A stretch of 64,000 bases of DNA from Hexactinellida sp. DTS-2022 (Eukaryota; Porifera; Hexactinellida). The translations under genes were made by a program, and so were the position numbers. The notes beneath the pieces were generated by a model. It saw nothing but the letters and a program-made list of their open reading frames with translations, was not told the DNA's origin and did no database searches. Positions 44,562-56,643 of the stretch are shown here, piece after piece (position 1 is the first letter of the stretch; every line of letters starts with the position of its first letter). Location: NCBI GenBank assembly GCA_028753945.1, contig JAPNXP010000006.1, positions 1,860,001 to 1,924,000 on the forward strand, written 5' to 3'.

Positions 44562-47024
44562 CAGGGTTAGGTTAAAGTACATTTGAAAGTACTTAAGTAC
44601 AAGTACAAGTACTTTAGAAAAATGAAGAAAGTAATTAAGTACAAGTACAAGTACTTCCCAAGCTCTTATGATAAATCTCTCGTACTAATAGTAGAAATTG
44701 CTAAATAAATAATATATATAGTATCATCCAAATCTATTTAATTCAAAGTAGCAGTAGTCCTAGACACGAACACAATTCCTAATATATTAAGTATTAAGTA
44801 CACTACTTTATTTGAGATGGGATTTGAGGAACATCAACATCTCAAATCTTTCGTCAGACAGATTGCACCTATCCGGACGAAATATTTTCCCACCAATACT
44901 AAAAACTCGTTCGACCTGTGCAGATGATGCAGGAATTGCTAAATATTTCTTCGCTAATTCTGTAAGGTTTGGGTAGGTGCTTTCATTATCTTTCCAAAAG
45001 GATAATGGGTCAGAATCATCCGGAATAGTGTGCTTGAAAAGATAGTCGTCTAGTTCAGATTTATTAGTGCCATGAAAAGTTGTGTGCTCTTCATCGGACT
45101 CCATAAATGAAAACATTGAACTCCAATTGGGTCTCTGGATTCAGTATTGCTTTCTAAATGTTCTATAATAGTTTGTGAGGGTAGTATTGTTGCATCAATA
45201 TAAGGCATCTTAGACAAGAGTACACCTCTTTGATAACTTCGTTCACTTTCATTTTTACACCATTTTAATTTAAAACGAGGGTCTAGGGTACATGCTATAG
45301 TGTATATTTCCTCACACTCATACACGGAAAGTCGACGTTCGACTGAATCAGCAAGAAATGTAACGAGACTATTGGAATATTTTGTGTATAAAAAGTGTAA
45401 TTTTATGCGTAAACCTCGAATGCATGGAATTACCAAACTAGAGGAAATCTTGTTTTCAATTTGGGCGATATTAGTTGCCTCCTCAAATGGAGATAAGATT
45501 TCGACTAAATCTTTCAAAGAGTTTAGTTCATAAGAGGCTAACTTTGTTGTGTCAAGGGATTCGAGTTTGTCTTTATCTACTCCTAGGATGGATTTAATCA
45601 CGATTAGCTGTGAGTTCCAGCGAGTAGGCACACTAGACTGTAGCCTTTTCTCACCTTCGAGTATTTCTGCAGCAACAGTTGATTTGTGAACAAATGATAC
45701 AATCGTCGATACCTTGGATACAACTTTGGTAAACACACCTGCATTGTTTAGGCCATCTTTTACAACAAGTCGGAGAGTGTGTGCAAAACATGAGCTACGA
45801 GTTGGAGGAAGTAGATCAAGTACATTATCTTCATAATCAAAAATATGTTCGCTATGGTCATCATTATCATCCTCACTTTCACTAATATCTAATTCTTGGT
45901 AGGTATTTATGTATCCAGGAAGACTAAACGCCTTTACCATATTAGATGCGTTGTCGGTTATAATTGATGAAATTTTATTGCTGATTTTGTAAGAAATTAC
46001 TATATCTTGGAATACTTAATATATATTACATGCCGTATGATACCCTTGAAATCGATGGCATGCCACCATTACAGAATTCATTCTCCAATTCAGAATATAA
46101 TGTCCAGTTATACCAATCTAGCTCCTCATTTGCCTATTAGACCAAAGATCAGTAGTTAGAGATAGGCTATGAACCTTTTCAAATTCTTTTGTGAGGTTTT
46201 CTCGCATTTTAATATATTTCTCTTTAATATTTTATTGGAGAGATGCTTACGAGTGGGTAATTGGTATTTAGGATCTAACTTCAAAATAAAAGAACGAAAT
46301 CTTGGGCTCTCTACGATAGAAAGTGGAATCAGGTCTCCTGCAATAAAATTTACCAATGCATCAATGATAACAAGCTGGTGTGCATCTTGTGGGGAATATT
46401 TCTGGGTCGAAGCAGATAAAATATTAAGTTTCGGTTGGGTTTCACTCACTGGTATTTTGTGATCCTTAAATTCCTGGTATTTAAGAAAGTGATTACGCTT
46501 AATATGTTTGATGAAATTCGATGTAGATCTCATGCAACCAGAGATCTCTTTATAACAATACCTGCACTTTGCTCTGAAACTACCAACTAAATCATCTGGT
46601 AATTCAAAATTCTCCAAAATATGGGGGGTACTTCTACTTGTCATTCTGGAAATATCAGTTGTATGAAAGATAAAGTAAATAATAAAATTAACTTTAGAAA
46701 TCAACATTATATTAGTCGTCAGATACAGATGAATGATTGTTAAGGATTTGACACCTTTGATATGCGTATAAATAACAATGACTTCTACATTTTCATGTGG
46801 CAAATATAAATGATGTGTGTTGGAAATATATTGAATGATAAAAAAGTCACGAGTAACAAGTACTCAAGTACAAGTGCAAGTACTTTAGAAAAATGAAGAA
46901 AGTAATTAAGCACAAATACAAGTACAACGGAAAATGGTGAAAGTACTTAAGTACAAGTACAAGTACTCAAAAATGTACTTAATTACAGAAGTACTTAAGT
47001 AAATTGTACTTGAACCCAATACTG
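44562..47024 (-). mobile_element. hAT element A, copy 2 (inverted), in satellite
   Basis: Near-identical reverse complement of 18444-20900. Termini CAGGGTTAGGTTAAAGTAC and, in reverse complement, CAGTATTGGGTTCAAGTAC. The flanks share GTGACT (44552-44557, 47025-47030), with two mismatches in the last bases of an 8-bp window. The satellite unit is interrupted between TCGTGTGACT and TTATGCATG. Confidence 0.93.
44808..46644 (-). pseudogene. hAT transposase, broken (copy 2)
   Basis: The three frames (46644-46156, 45940-45050, 45116-44808) give the same residues as copy 1 over their full length: BED zinc finger, RNase-H-like core with SCFAHTLRLVV and PTRWNSQL, and the AIPASSAQVERVFS dimerisation motif. 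The same frameshift near the end of the first frame, the same AGC-TAG-ATT stop and the same shift before the C-terminal domain are present. It therefore cannot have moved itself. It was copied or mobilised in its already broken state. Confidence 0.92.
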
Positions 47025-47119
47025 GTGACTTTATGCATGTAATTGCACCCATGGAATATTTATTCTTTTAAAAGTTAAGATCCAGATTGAATTTGATTTT
47101 ATGAATTTTACATTTTATA

Positions 47120-47140
47120 ATAATAATAATAATAATTTGT
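47120..47140. repeat. (AAT)n microsatellite
   Basis: Six tandem AAT units. Confidence 0.85.
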
Positions 47141-47341
47141 GCAAGGAAAAAAGTACAATTACAGAAAGTACTGCCTGAGAAGGCTTAGGAACTTCAAAAA
47201 CTAAATATAGTACCAATAAGAAACAGAACAGTAGATAATGAAGTGAGTAAATGAATAAGTGTAAGAGATGGGAATAAGAGTAGTGAAACGGGAAAATTTA
47301 AATAATAGGCTGGGGTATACAAAACAATGATGTTTTCAGCA

Positions 47342-47531
47342 TTCGTTTTCGGTTGAAGGAACCGAATATTATCATTATTCGTATTCGGTTGACGTCACCG
47401 AATATTATCAGTATTCGTATTCTGTGAAGTAGCCTAAAATGATCAATATTCGTATTCGGTTGAAGTAACCGAATATTATCAGTATTCGTATTCGGTTAAT
47501 CAACCGAATATCAGTATTCTTATTCTGTAGG
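47342..47531. repeat. ~36-bp tandem repeat with internal palindrome
   Basis: Five or so units of TATTCGTATTCGGTTGAAG plus TAACCGAATATTATCAG. CGGTT..AACCG makes each unit able to form a small hairpin. Confidence 0.85.
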
Positions 47532-47574
47532 GCTACTATTCATGAAGACTGATATTTGGTTCGAGCGGTTTCAA

Positions 47575-48440
47575 CGAGTGTTTTAGGTAAACAAGGGTGC
47601 TTAACTCGAATATCGTAAATTCAAATTGCAAATAAGAAGATTTGTTGTTGTTGTTGTTGACATAATAATGTACCAAAATTATGAAATTCAAAATTATTCT
47701 GGAAGTTAGCTTTCAACGAATATTATATTTAAGCAAGTGGACTCAAATTAAATTTCGCGATTTCAAACACAAAGACTATGAATAATTGTTGTTTTTGTTG
47801 TTGTTGACATAAAAGTGTATCAAAATTATGGAAATTAAAATCATTCTGGAAGTTAGTTTTCAACAAGTATTATATTTAAGCAAGTGGACTCAAAGTGAAT
47901 TTCGCAATTTCAAATTGCAAATATGAACATTTGTTGTTATTGTTGACATATAAATGTATAATTCATGATATTAAAATGAATCGGAAGTTATCTTTCAACG
48001 AGTAATATATTTCAACAAGTCATCTCAAATTGAATTTCGTCTATTCAAATTGCAAAATGAATATTTGTTGTTGTTGTTGTTGACATAAAAATGTACCAAA
48101 ATAATGAAATTCATAATTAATCTTGAAGTTAGCTTTCAGCGAGGGTTATATTTAAACAAGTGGACTCAAATTGATTTCGCTATTTCCAATTGCGAATATA
48201 ATAATTTGTTGTTGTTGTTGTTGACCTCAAAATGTAAACAAATTGATGAAATTCAAATTTGTCTGAAAACTTGCTTTTAACGAGCATTATCCTTAAACAA
48301 GTATTCTCAATTGAATTTCGGGAATTCATGTTGCAAATATGAATATTTGTTGTTGTTGTTGACATATAAATATAACAAATTCATGAAATTGAAAATCAGT
48401 TTGAAGTCAGCTTTCAACTAGTGTTATATTTAATCTAGTG
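47575..48440 (+). repeat. ~140-bp TTG-rich satellite, six units
   Basis: Each unit has (TTG)4-6 followed by ACATAAAAATGTA, AATTCAAAATTATTCTGG, AAGTTAGCTTTCAACGAG and AAGCAAGTGGACTCAAATTG. TTG runs start near 47642, 47786, 47931, 48066, 48206 and 48349, so the period is 136-144 bp. Confidence 0.92.
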
Positions 48441-48906
48441 GACTGTTGCATAGGATTCTGACCCGCGTAGGATTCTGACCCGCAATACTAAATTATATGA
48501 GCGAATCCATGGTGCGGGTAAACATACTCCGATAATAATCCGTAGAATTTTGACCCGCATTGATTATATTACATTAATTATGATTGTATTATCTAGCCTA
48601 TCTCGGTTTCACAATAACAATATTGAATTGCTATACATAGACATTGCTTATTTTACAAATATTTCTTGCTTGTTTAACTTAGATAATTAGTAAATACCTT
48701 TAGCAAAAGTAGTGATTCTATTCGCATTGTTAAAACTTACAACCAACTCTCTAATTGAGCAATTAATGAATGTGTGACCTATATCTTCTACACTATTTAC
48801 CAATAACTCCATGTGAAAGACATAATCTAGAAAGAAAACTAGTAATGTGTGGCCTCCTCCACCCCTACAGCCACAATCCAATCCTCTCCATTTATAATTT
48901 TATATA
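48441..48906. other. no gene; GATTCTGACCCGC short repeats
   Basis: TAGGATTCTGACCCGC occurs twice in tandem near 48453-48482 and once more, altered, near 48545. The remainder is unrecognised. Confidence 0.55.
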
Positions 48907-49095
48907 CGGTAGAACTCGGTTAGTTCGTATCCTGGTTTAGTACGTACTTGGGCTTAATACGTACTAACTTGTATTAATAAAGTTTGTCAATTTATATGTA
49001 TCTCTATGTAGTGTCAAATCGCTACCTACGTACACTCCGATAATACGTACTAAATTCTCTCCTCCGAGGGGGTACGTACTAATCGAGTTCTATAG
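48907..49095. mobile_element. pogo-type MITE
   Basis: Left CGGTAGAACTCGGTTAGTTC; right in reverse complement CTATAGAACTCGATTAGTAC. TA on both sides. AGTACGTACT units inside. Confidence 0.75.
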
Positions 49096-49120
49096 TATTA
49101 TAAGAAAGTACTGCAGTATA

Positions 49121-49205
49121 TTAACAGACCGCATTAGTATACTAACAGACCGCACTGCTATACTAACAGACCGCACTAGTATTTAACAGACCGCACTAGT
49201 ATACT
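49121..49205. repeat. 21-bp minisatellite, four units
   Basis: Units of ACTAACAGACCGCACTAGTAT. Confidence 0.9.
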
Positions 49206-49295
49206 AATCATTAGAACATGTTAATAACGGCTGCTCAAGGGACTGTTCAAAAAATTACTATTAAGACAGATGACAGCTATATACAGGATTATAAT

Positions 49296-49480
49296 TAGTC
49301 AACTCCGCTTAATAGAGCCACCTCGGGACCAAGTAGTTTTGACCCGATTAAGCGGAGAAACCGATTAACCGAAAATATTGCAAGCCAAACTGTTATTTTG
49401 TCCTATAAACCCTGTTAAATTTTGACCCGATTAAGCGGATCAACCGATTAACCGGTGGCTCTATTAAGCGGAGTTGATTG
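49296..49480. mobile_element. pogo-type MITE
   Basis: Left AGTCAACTCCGCTTAATAG; right in reverse complement CAATCAACTCCGCTTAATAG. TA follows the right end; the left TA is altered. ATTAAGCGGA units inside. Confidence 0.75.
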
Positions 49481-49784
49481 TATATGGGAAGTCATGTGGG
49501 GATCTATCCTAAGTGGCCGTTATACTAGACAGTTCTAGAATATACTTTAATGCTATAGTCCAGTGGTTCCAAAACTCTGGGTCGCGACCCCTTTTGGGGT
49601 CGCGGACTAGTCTCAAATTTTTTTGGGTAAGTCCATTATTTCATGAAAAGTACCGTATGTAAATCTGTATATCTGTGACCTAGAATACCTAGATTAATAT
49701 GCCTTCAAGGAATTAGTTTTTTTGTGTAATCAATATAAATTCTGAGAAATAGCACAATACACTGCTTTTTTCTTCCTCGAGTTA

Positions 49785-50680
49785 AGGAGTCAGGAAGTTA
49801 AATATGGCCAGTTTCTATAGAACGTCTCTACAAAGTTAATCAGAACACTCCAATTTATATATTCGCACGACTGGAAGCACATAAAAAGTAATCAAAAAAA
49901 TTCTAGATCATTCTAAGTTATATTCTTGTCAGGAAAGTACAAAACGTCCCAAAATCCGTCTGAAATTCGGACAAAAGGACACTAAACCACGTGGCACCGG
50001 TCATTTATAACGGGTCTAAATACCTTTGTTATATAATCATAATCCTGGTAAAGAAGTCTAAAACTTGCCGCTGTTAGTGTCCGGAAGTTAGAACTAAGCT
50101 CTAACGAAGATTTTATTTTTGCTTACGTCATCAAATTGTGCCACATGACACATCCATATATGGTATACAAAATCATAGAATGTAAAACTACATGGGTATG
50201 TAGTCCCAATTTGTTGCCCAGTGAATTTGTATTGATTAATTGACATTGTTACATGGTTAGAGCTAGTCGCACCGATTTCTCATTCGTGAGATAATTAATT
50301 GCTCCGTCATCAAAAGTGGCGCATCCATATGACCATATATGGTTTTAAAAAATTAAAATTTGCAGAAATATGAATTTTAGTATCTCAACTGTTTAGAGTC
50401 ATTCTAATAGGTCTAAATCCAAATTTGCTAAGCAATCTGATTAAATTTGACGGACTTATAGCTGATGGTCCATTTTCTGCCCCCTGCAGGTGTTGGATTT
50501 ACGACGTTCTGATCTATCCTGACAAGAATATACCATACAATCTTCTAGAGTAAATTCTAAATGACATTTTATGGGCTTCCAGTCACGTCCATAAAAAAAT
50601 TGGAGTGTTCTGAATAACTTTGTAGAGATGTACTATAAAAACTGGCCATATTTAACTTTATGACTCCGTAACATTTAATA
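49785..50680. mobile_element. fold-back insertion inside the hAT element
   Basis: Arms share TTAAATATGGCCAGTTT, TCTCTACAAAGTTA, AGAACACTCCAATTT and TATTCTTGTCAGG in inverted orientation. Boundaries are approximate; no TSD was defined. Confidence 0.65.
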
Positions 50681-50807
50681 GTCTATACTTTATACTAATA
50701 GCATATTTTATATAATTATTAGCTTCAGCAATTCGTGCAATACATAATTCTTCTCACGGATTTGTTAACAAGGGCCTGTCAGTCTATAATTCTTTTTTTG
50801 TTGCGAT

Positions 50808-52494
50808 TTGTGCAGGGAAATTGCCGGTGCATCACGCCAACGACCTTACCAGGACAAATTCATCGAGTTAGGTTTCTATTATGTGACAAATCGAAGAGTC
50901 CAGAACCCTCAATGCGTTATTTGTTACGAAGTACTTTCGAATGAATTCATGAAACAGAACAAGTTACAACGATATCTGTCTTCAAATCATCCAGCGTACA
51001 AAGATAGAGATCGTTCCTTTTTCGAACGGAAGTTAACCGCTTGGATAAACAAGGTAAATGTCATCAGGCCAATCAACGTGCTCTGGAAGCTTCCTGCCGT
51101 ATTTCTTTGCTCATTGCAAAATCTAAAAGTCCACATGCTATCAGTGAAGAACTGATAATGCCATGTGCCAAGGAAATGGCCTCTCTCATGATCGACGTAG
51201 ACATGGTGTACCTCTCTCGAATATCACTCTTCATCGCAGGATTTGTAATATGAGTGAGGACATTACTGCACATAATATTACAGCTATCAAGGAGTCACCT
51301 TGGCATGCAATACAGCTGGATGAATTAACGGACATTGCATCATGCGTGCAACTGATTATTTGGGTCAGGTTTATCAAAAATGGCGATTTTGTTGACGAGC
51401 GTTTACTGTGCAAGTCATTGGAAATTACAACTAAAGGAGAGGACATTTTCGCCAAATTGGAATCCTTTTACAATAAAGAAGGTCTGGACTTCAACAAATT
51501 ATTTGGGTCAACAACAGATGGAGCTCCCGCAATGCTTGGAAAGCATTCTGGCTTAAGGCGAAATTACAGCAAGTAGCTCCTTATGCATTTATGATATATT
51601 GCATGATCCATCGGGAAGCGCTGACTGTTCGGACAATGCCAGAAAGCCTAATGAATGTCTTTTTGCTGGTGATCAAATTCGTAAATCACATCAAATCGAG
51701 TGCTCTAAACACGAGATTATTCAAATTGTTCTGTCATGAAATGGACTCTGACCATATAAACTTACTGTTATACACACAGGTGCGGTGGCTCTCACGAGGA
51801 AATGTTATTCTGCGTGTTACGAGCTACGTGAAGAGTTAAAAGAGTTGTTACGTACACAAAAAAGAATGAATGGGTGGCGATGCTGGAATCGAGTTACTGG
51901 CTCGCTACCTTGTGCTATTTGAGTGACATTTTGAACGTGTCAATGTGCTGAATCTTGCAACAATGGCTTTGTTAAAAGATAAAGTGAGCCACTGGCGCTT
52001 CGTATTATTTCCGCGCCTCTCAGCATACATGAGAAACTGAAGACATCGAAGTCGAACCTATTTCTCACGAAATTACTAGCCATATTCAGTCACAGATCAG
52101 TCAGTTCGAAAGCTACTTCCCTGAGCTAGACGTACAGTCATTTACCATGGCTCGAAACCCTTTCAGTGCACCATTAGAATCTATCAGCGACGATGATGTC
52201 ACTGAAGAGGAGCTCGTGAGACTGAAGCAGGATTATGGAGCGAAATCATCGTCCTATCCACGCCTGTCAAAGAAGGCAATATGGCTCCTAATGCCTTATC
52301 CTTCGTCATACTTATGTGAGCAGTCGTTCCCTACAATGGTAGTAATGAAAACAAAGTACATGAATCGGCATGAAATAGAAAATGACATGATTGTTGCGTT
52401 ATCATCTACCGAGCCACGCATTGGAAAACTGGTTGGTGAAAACAGGCTCAACCATCACATTGACTATTTGACATTAATCCATAGACTCCTTTAG
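50808..52494 (+). pseudogene. ZBED5/Buster-like hAT transposase, broken
   Basis: The first frame has a BED-like finger (CVICYEVLSNEFMKQNKLQRYLSSNHP) and FFERKLTAW. 51163-51576 has SPWHAIQLDELTDIASCVQLIIWVRF, the ZBED5-type DExTD segment, and FGSTTDGAPAMLGKHSG with a catalytic-Asp motif. 51591-51839 has IHREALTVRTMPESLMNV (the CIIHRQAL equivalent) and LLLYTQVRWLSRGNV. 52147-52494 is the C-terminal dimerisation part, with YPSSYLCEQSFPTMVVMKTKYMNR. The blocks are in family order with frame changes between them. ZBED5, SCAND3 and FAM200 are host genes derived from the same hAT branch. Confidence 0.88.
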
Positions 52495-53695
52495 ATAAGG
52501 ACTGGAACGTCGCGATCTCGGGGTTTTTAACTTGAGTCTGAGAGGCTCCAATTATAAAAATTGAAAAAGCATTAGATTTCCGGTTTCCAAATGTGATTTT
52601 TGGCATATAGGGGTAACTTTTGGCACCCGTCAACAATTTGAGTTTTTCACTCAAAATTTCTCACACCTCGGCAAATTATGACGTCATTGTCACATTCGAA
52701 AACCCTGAAAAGTCACTTAGTCACACATAGTTCGCGCACTCTAAGAGATACAAATCTGAAAATTTAATAGAACATGCACATTAATGATGCGGACACTTTG
52801 GTCATACCAGATTGCCAATGTGCTTACTCATTATCACATGATGGCGTAATTACTAAAATTTCACATTGTTAAATTTGACTATTTAGGCCAATTTACGCTT
52901 TATAATCAATGTTAGAAGTGTATAAACCATAAACCAACCGCCATAGGCGTAGCACGCGGTCCGGCAGCCCGGCCATGGCCGGACCGGTTTTCATATATTC
53001 TACTATATTATATCGGACGGTCCGGTTTTTGCCGGACCACTTTAACTGTTTGGCCGGAGATTTTCAGAGCCGTGCGACGCCCGCGACAGCGAAGCGGTTG
53101 GTATGTGGTTGGGTTCTGCCGCAAACCGCGCTAGTATCTATATAGATTGATGCTACAGTATATCTATATAGACTAGGGCGCCTCGTTTGCTAGGTCGCTT
53201 TGCGGCAGAACCCAACCACTCACCAACCGCTTCGCGGTTGGTGTATTGTTTATACACTTCTAACATTGATTATAAAGCGTAAATAGGCCTAAATAGTCAA
53301 ATTTAACAATGTGAAATTTTAGTAATTACGTCATCATGTGATAATGAGTAAGCATATTGGCAATCTGGTATGACCAAAGTGTCCGCATCATTAATGTGCA
53401 TGTTCTATTAAATTTTCAGATTTGTATCTCTTAGAGTGCGCGAACTATGTGCGATTAAGTGACTTTTCAGGGTTTTCGAAATGTGACAATGACGTCATAA
53501 CTTTCCGAGGTGTGAGAAATTTTGAGTGAAAACCTCAAATTGTTGACGGGTGCCGAAAGTTACCCCTATATGCCAAAAATCACATTTGGAAACCGGAATC
53601 TAATCCTTTTTCAATTTTTATAAATGGAGCCTCTCAGGCTCAAGTTAAAAACCCCGAGATCGCGACGTTCCAGTCCTTATCTAAAGGAGTCTATG
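52480..53695. mobile_element. P-type fold-back MITE with perfect 8-bp TSD
   Basis: Termini CATAGACTCCTTTAGATAAG, matching the first 20 bases of the P element at 34290 except one. TSD CATTAATC is perfect (52472-52479, 53696-53703). Similarity to the P element continues as ACTG..CTCGGGG..CTTG(A/G)GTC. The two arms are made largely of inverted copies of Helitron-like repeat H, with repeat E at 52943-53090. Confidence 0.92.
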
Positions 53696-53846
53696 CATTA
53701 ATCTTACTTAGGATGACATAATCGATAATTTGTTGCGATTAATGATAATGTATCATAGTATGAATTTGTAGTTTGAGGGGTCGCGTTATAATGATGGATT
53801 CTGAAATAGGGTCGCAACCATAAAAAGGTTGGGACCCACTGGTATA

Positions 53847-54000
53847 CAGTGAACCCCCGTTAGAACGAAGTCGTATATAACGAAATATATTTTCACCCAG
53901 AGCACTAAATGCATTAGTTATTATCCGCTTGTAACGAATATCCGGATATAACGAAGGAATTTACAGGTCCCAAGCACTTCGTTATAACGAGAATTCAATG
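53847..54000. mobile_element. pogo-type MITE
   Basis: Left CAGTGAACCCCCGTTAGAAC; right in reverse complement CATTGAATTCTCGTTATAAC. TA on the left. ATAACGAA units inside. Confidence 0.75.
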
Positions 54001-54013
54001 TGTTTATATAATA

Positions 54014-55011
54014 CAGTGTTTCTCAACGTGGGCGATATCGCCCCCTAAGGGGCGATACGAGAGACGAAGGGGGCGATAAAACGGTTAGGGGCGATTGGGG
54101 GGCGACAAGACTGTAAGGGGGCGGTAGGGGGGCGATTTGATTCACTTTAGCTAGAATCTAGAAATTTACATCTTCATCATTTCGGCTATTCTTGACCTAA
54201 TTAAATCCCGATCTGAAAAATCTTGAACTGGGCACAATCAAGGGCCTCGATACTGTGGGATCCTCGAACCCCGAAATCAATGCATTCGTGCGAGAGCCTC
54301 ATTTCTCTACCCAAATATTTTGTGCACCTCATGTATTTATTTCCCCTGAAATCAATGATAAATTGTTGTCTTTAAATTATTTAGTTATACTCAATGTTAT
54401 TTGATTTCTTCTTCTCTCCTAAGAATTTTTCTCGCTCGCTACGCTCGCTCGGTTGAAAAATCCAGGGATTCTTAAATTAAGAGGAAATCAATTTATAATT
54501 TTATAAAAAGAAAAATTCCTGTGCTTCGCCCCCCGACCCAATCTGCTTTTTAAATCTACGCCTCTGGGACCATGCCCAACTTTCACACTAAACATGGTTG
54601 TCAAATGTAAATATAACGATAATACCGTATTTTCCCGAATAAGCGCCTCAGTGCTTATTGATTTCATGGTCTAAATTTGCACTCATTTTTTCATGAAATT
54701 TCCAGAAAATATTATTAAGGTGCATTCTAATGGTACCCAGCGAGATTAAACATCCTATAATTGCCTAAATCACACCATTTCCATTGCAGTTATAATTTAT
54801 TGGGAATAAATTTTAACATACAGATAACATTTTTATAGAGCCGGCGCTTTTTTAAGCCCAGGCGCCTTTTTCGGGAAATACGGTTTATAACTTTATAGAA
54901 TATCTGTCTTAGTTGCTTGGTTCTTTATTTATGTTAAAATTGTAGGGGGGCGATAAGCACTGGAACTATCCGCATAGGGGGCGATCGACCGAAAAAGGTT
55001 GAGAAACAATG
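54014..55011. mobile_element. hAT-type element with perfect 8-bp TSD
   Basis: Left CAGTGTTTCTCAACGTGGGC; right in reverse complement CATTGTTTCTCAACCTTTTT. TSD ATATAATA is perfect (54006-54013, 55012-55019). GGGGCGAT repeats near both ends. No transposase. Contains the MITE at 54625-54883. Confidence 0.92.
54625..54883. mobile_element. MITE with CCGTATTTTCCCGAA termini
   Basis: Left CCGTATTTTCCCGAATAAGC; right in reverse complement CCGTATTTCCCGAAAAAGGC. GGCGCC and CGCCTGG motifs sit inside. TSD not clear. Confidence 0.7.
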
Positions 55012-55019
55012 ATATAATA

Positions 55020-55689
55020 GTTAATAAAAATAATATTTATACTTGTATATACATTGTTGCCAATCAATTAAATGGCCCACAAATATATGGTTTGTTCGGC
55101 ATAAAGTTTCGCGCGTCCCAGTTTGAGAACCGCTGGACTATTCGATTGACAATTAGTAATATTTGCTGAATCAAATAGTAATATGCCGGCGGAGTATTAA
55201 GCGCTACTCAATCTTTGGAACGCAGTCACACTCCGCGCTCCTTGTATCGAAAAGGACCGTGATCCCTCTTCTGCTCAAAATATGGAACTCGCTCTTTTTC
55301 TGTTAATCAAGATAGAATTTGTACATTAAAATAATATATTACTAGGTCCCAAATGGTTGATTTAGATTCCAAAGTAAAAGGAAATTTCAATGAAAATATG
55401 AAAATAATAATAATATTAACTAGTCTTTGTCGGTGCTTATGTCGCAATTAAACAAACTCCAACAATTTATACGCAAAAAGGAAAAATTATCAATGATTCT
55501 CAGGAATCTTTCGTTATAAATTGGAGCGCGCTCCTCAATAAATTTGGGCGACGCTCGGGTTCCCCTAAAAACGGAACACCTTTCTTTGATGCTTTGTATC
55601 TTCGGTTGATTAAGTATATTTAATCATTCACGAGTCCTTTTGTCTCGCTTTTTCCAATAGAAAATAATTATTTTCATTAAGATTCTGGA
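55020..55689. other. no gene; orphan hAT end
   Basis: At 55090-55134 a terminus reads in reverse complement CAGCGGTTCTCAAACTGGGA. No partner was found. The remainder is unrecognised. Confidence 0.5.
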
Positions 55690-55830
55690 TTACTTCTGTG
55701 GTCGTTTTCATTAAGAACTTAAGTTCGAACTTAAGTCGTATTCACTAAGATTTCAGTTCGTAGTTAAGTTCGAACTTAAGTAGGAACTTTAAACAAGCTA
55801 GGGAGGTTGCTTAACAACTTAAGAACACTA
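55690..55830. repeat. Harbinger-like terminal repeat block, copy 1
   Basis: Repeats of GTATTCACTAAGATTTCAG and AAGTTCGAACTTAAG (a perfect palindrome), ending AGGGAGGTTGCTTAA. The same order is at 59596-59770. Confidence 0.65.
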
Positions 55831-55921
55831 GAATGAACATGAGAATCTTTCAAATGTTTTGAGTAGGTGAAAAAATGCAAAAGAATATAATCTGAAAAAT
55901 ATATACTGAATTTGCATATTT

Positions 55922-56056
55922 CCGTGCAACAATGTTGCAAGAAAATTGAACATGTCCTATTTCCATGCAACAATCTATATACATGGTGCAACTTTGTTGC
56001 ACGCAACATTTAAACATACACGATGCAACAGTTGCATGCAACTTTGTTGCATCGAG
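55922..56056. repeat. cluster of GTTGCA/TGCAAC palindromes
   Basis: GCAACTTTGTTGC, GTTGCATGCAAC and TGCAACAATGTTGCA recur about eight times in 130 bp. Possibly part of the Harbinger-like repeat that begins at 55690. Confidence 0.6.
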
Positions 56057-56309
56057 TATGGTGTGATTTAGCCTAACCATACAGTCACCGCTACTCTTCA
56101 AAATAATGAAAGCCTTGATAACGTAATTATATACTTCAATTTATTATACACCCATAGTGACTTTATATAAGAAATATACAAGTACAATAATTTGATAAAT
56201 GTTTGTATATCCATTTATCTATATTTATACACATTTGAACTCTAGATTTGATGACAAGCAAAGGCGTAACATACTTACCTTCAGAAGATTCAAGCAACGG
56301 ATGCAGTCA

Positions 56310-56395
56310 GGAGCAGAGTTGGAATCGGGTTCGGGTTTCTCGGGTCGGGTTAAGATTCGGGTCGGGTTCGGGTTCGAAGTTGATCAGTTCGAACT
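56310..56395. repeat. TCGGGT/TCGGG repeat tract, left
   Basis: About nine units of TCGGGT(T), G-rich on the plus strand. A similar tract in the same orientation is at 59300-59360, on the far side of the hAT gene. Confidence 0.85.
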
Positions 56396-56643
56396 GATTT
56401 TTTAATTCAATGATTTAATTCTATTTTTTGAAAGATTATATTTACAATAGAAACATTAAATGGAACTTTAATGAAATGGCCTCATAAAGACATTTATGGA
56501 ATAAATATTATTAAGGAAAATTTGTTCTTGCAATATTATAGGTTAAAAATACAAAACATGCTAGTAGCTACTTAATTTACTCAATACTATATTACGTAAG
56601 TATTCTGTATTTTTATGACAACTAGATATTTGTTTTCGCGAGA

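Larger units (their letters stand above)
49561..53841 (+). mobile_element. Buster/Charlie-type hAT element carrying other insertions
   Basis: Termini CAGTGGTTCCAAAACTCTGG and, in reverse complement, CAGTGGGTCCCAACCTTTTT, each followed by a GGGTCGCG motif. The flanks (CTATAGTC, GTATACAG) share only the central TATA, so the TSD is decayed. It contains an inverted-repeat insertion at 49785-50680, the transposase relic at 50808-52494, and a P-type MITE at 52480-53695. Confidence 0.8.
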
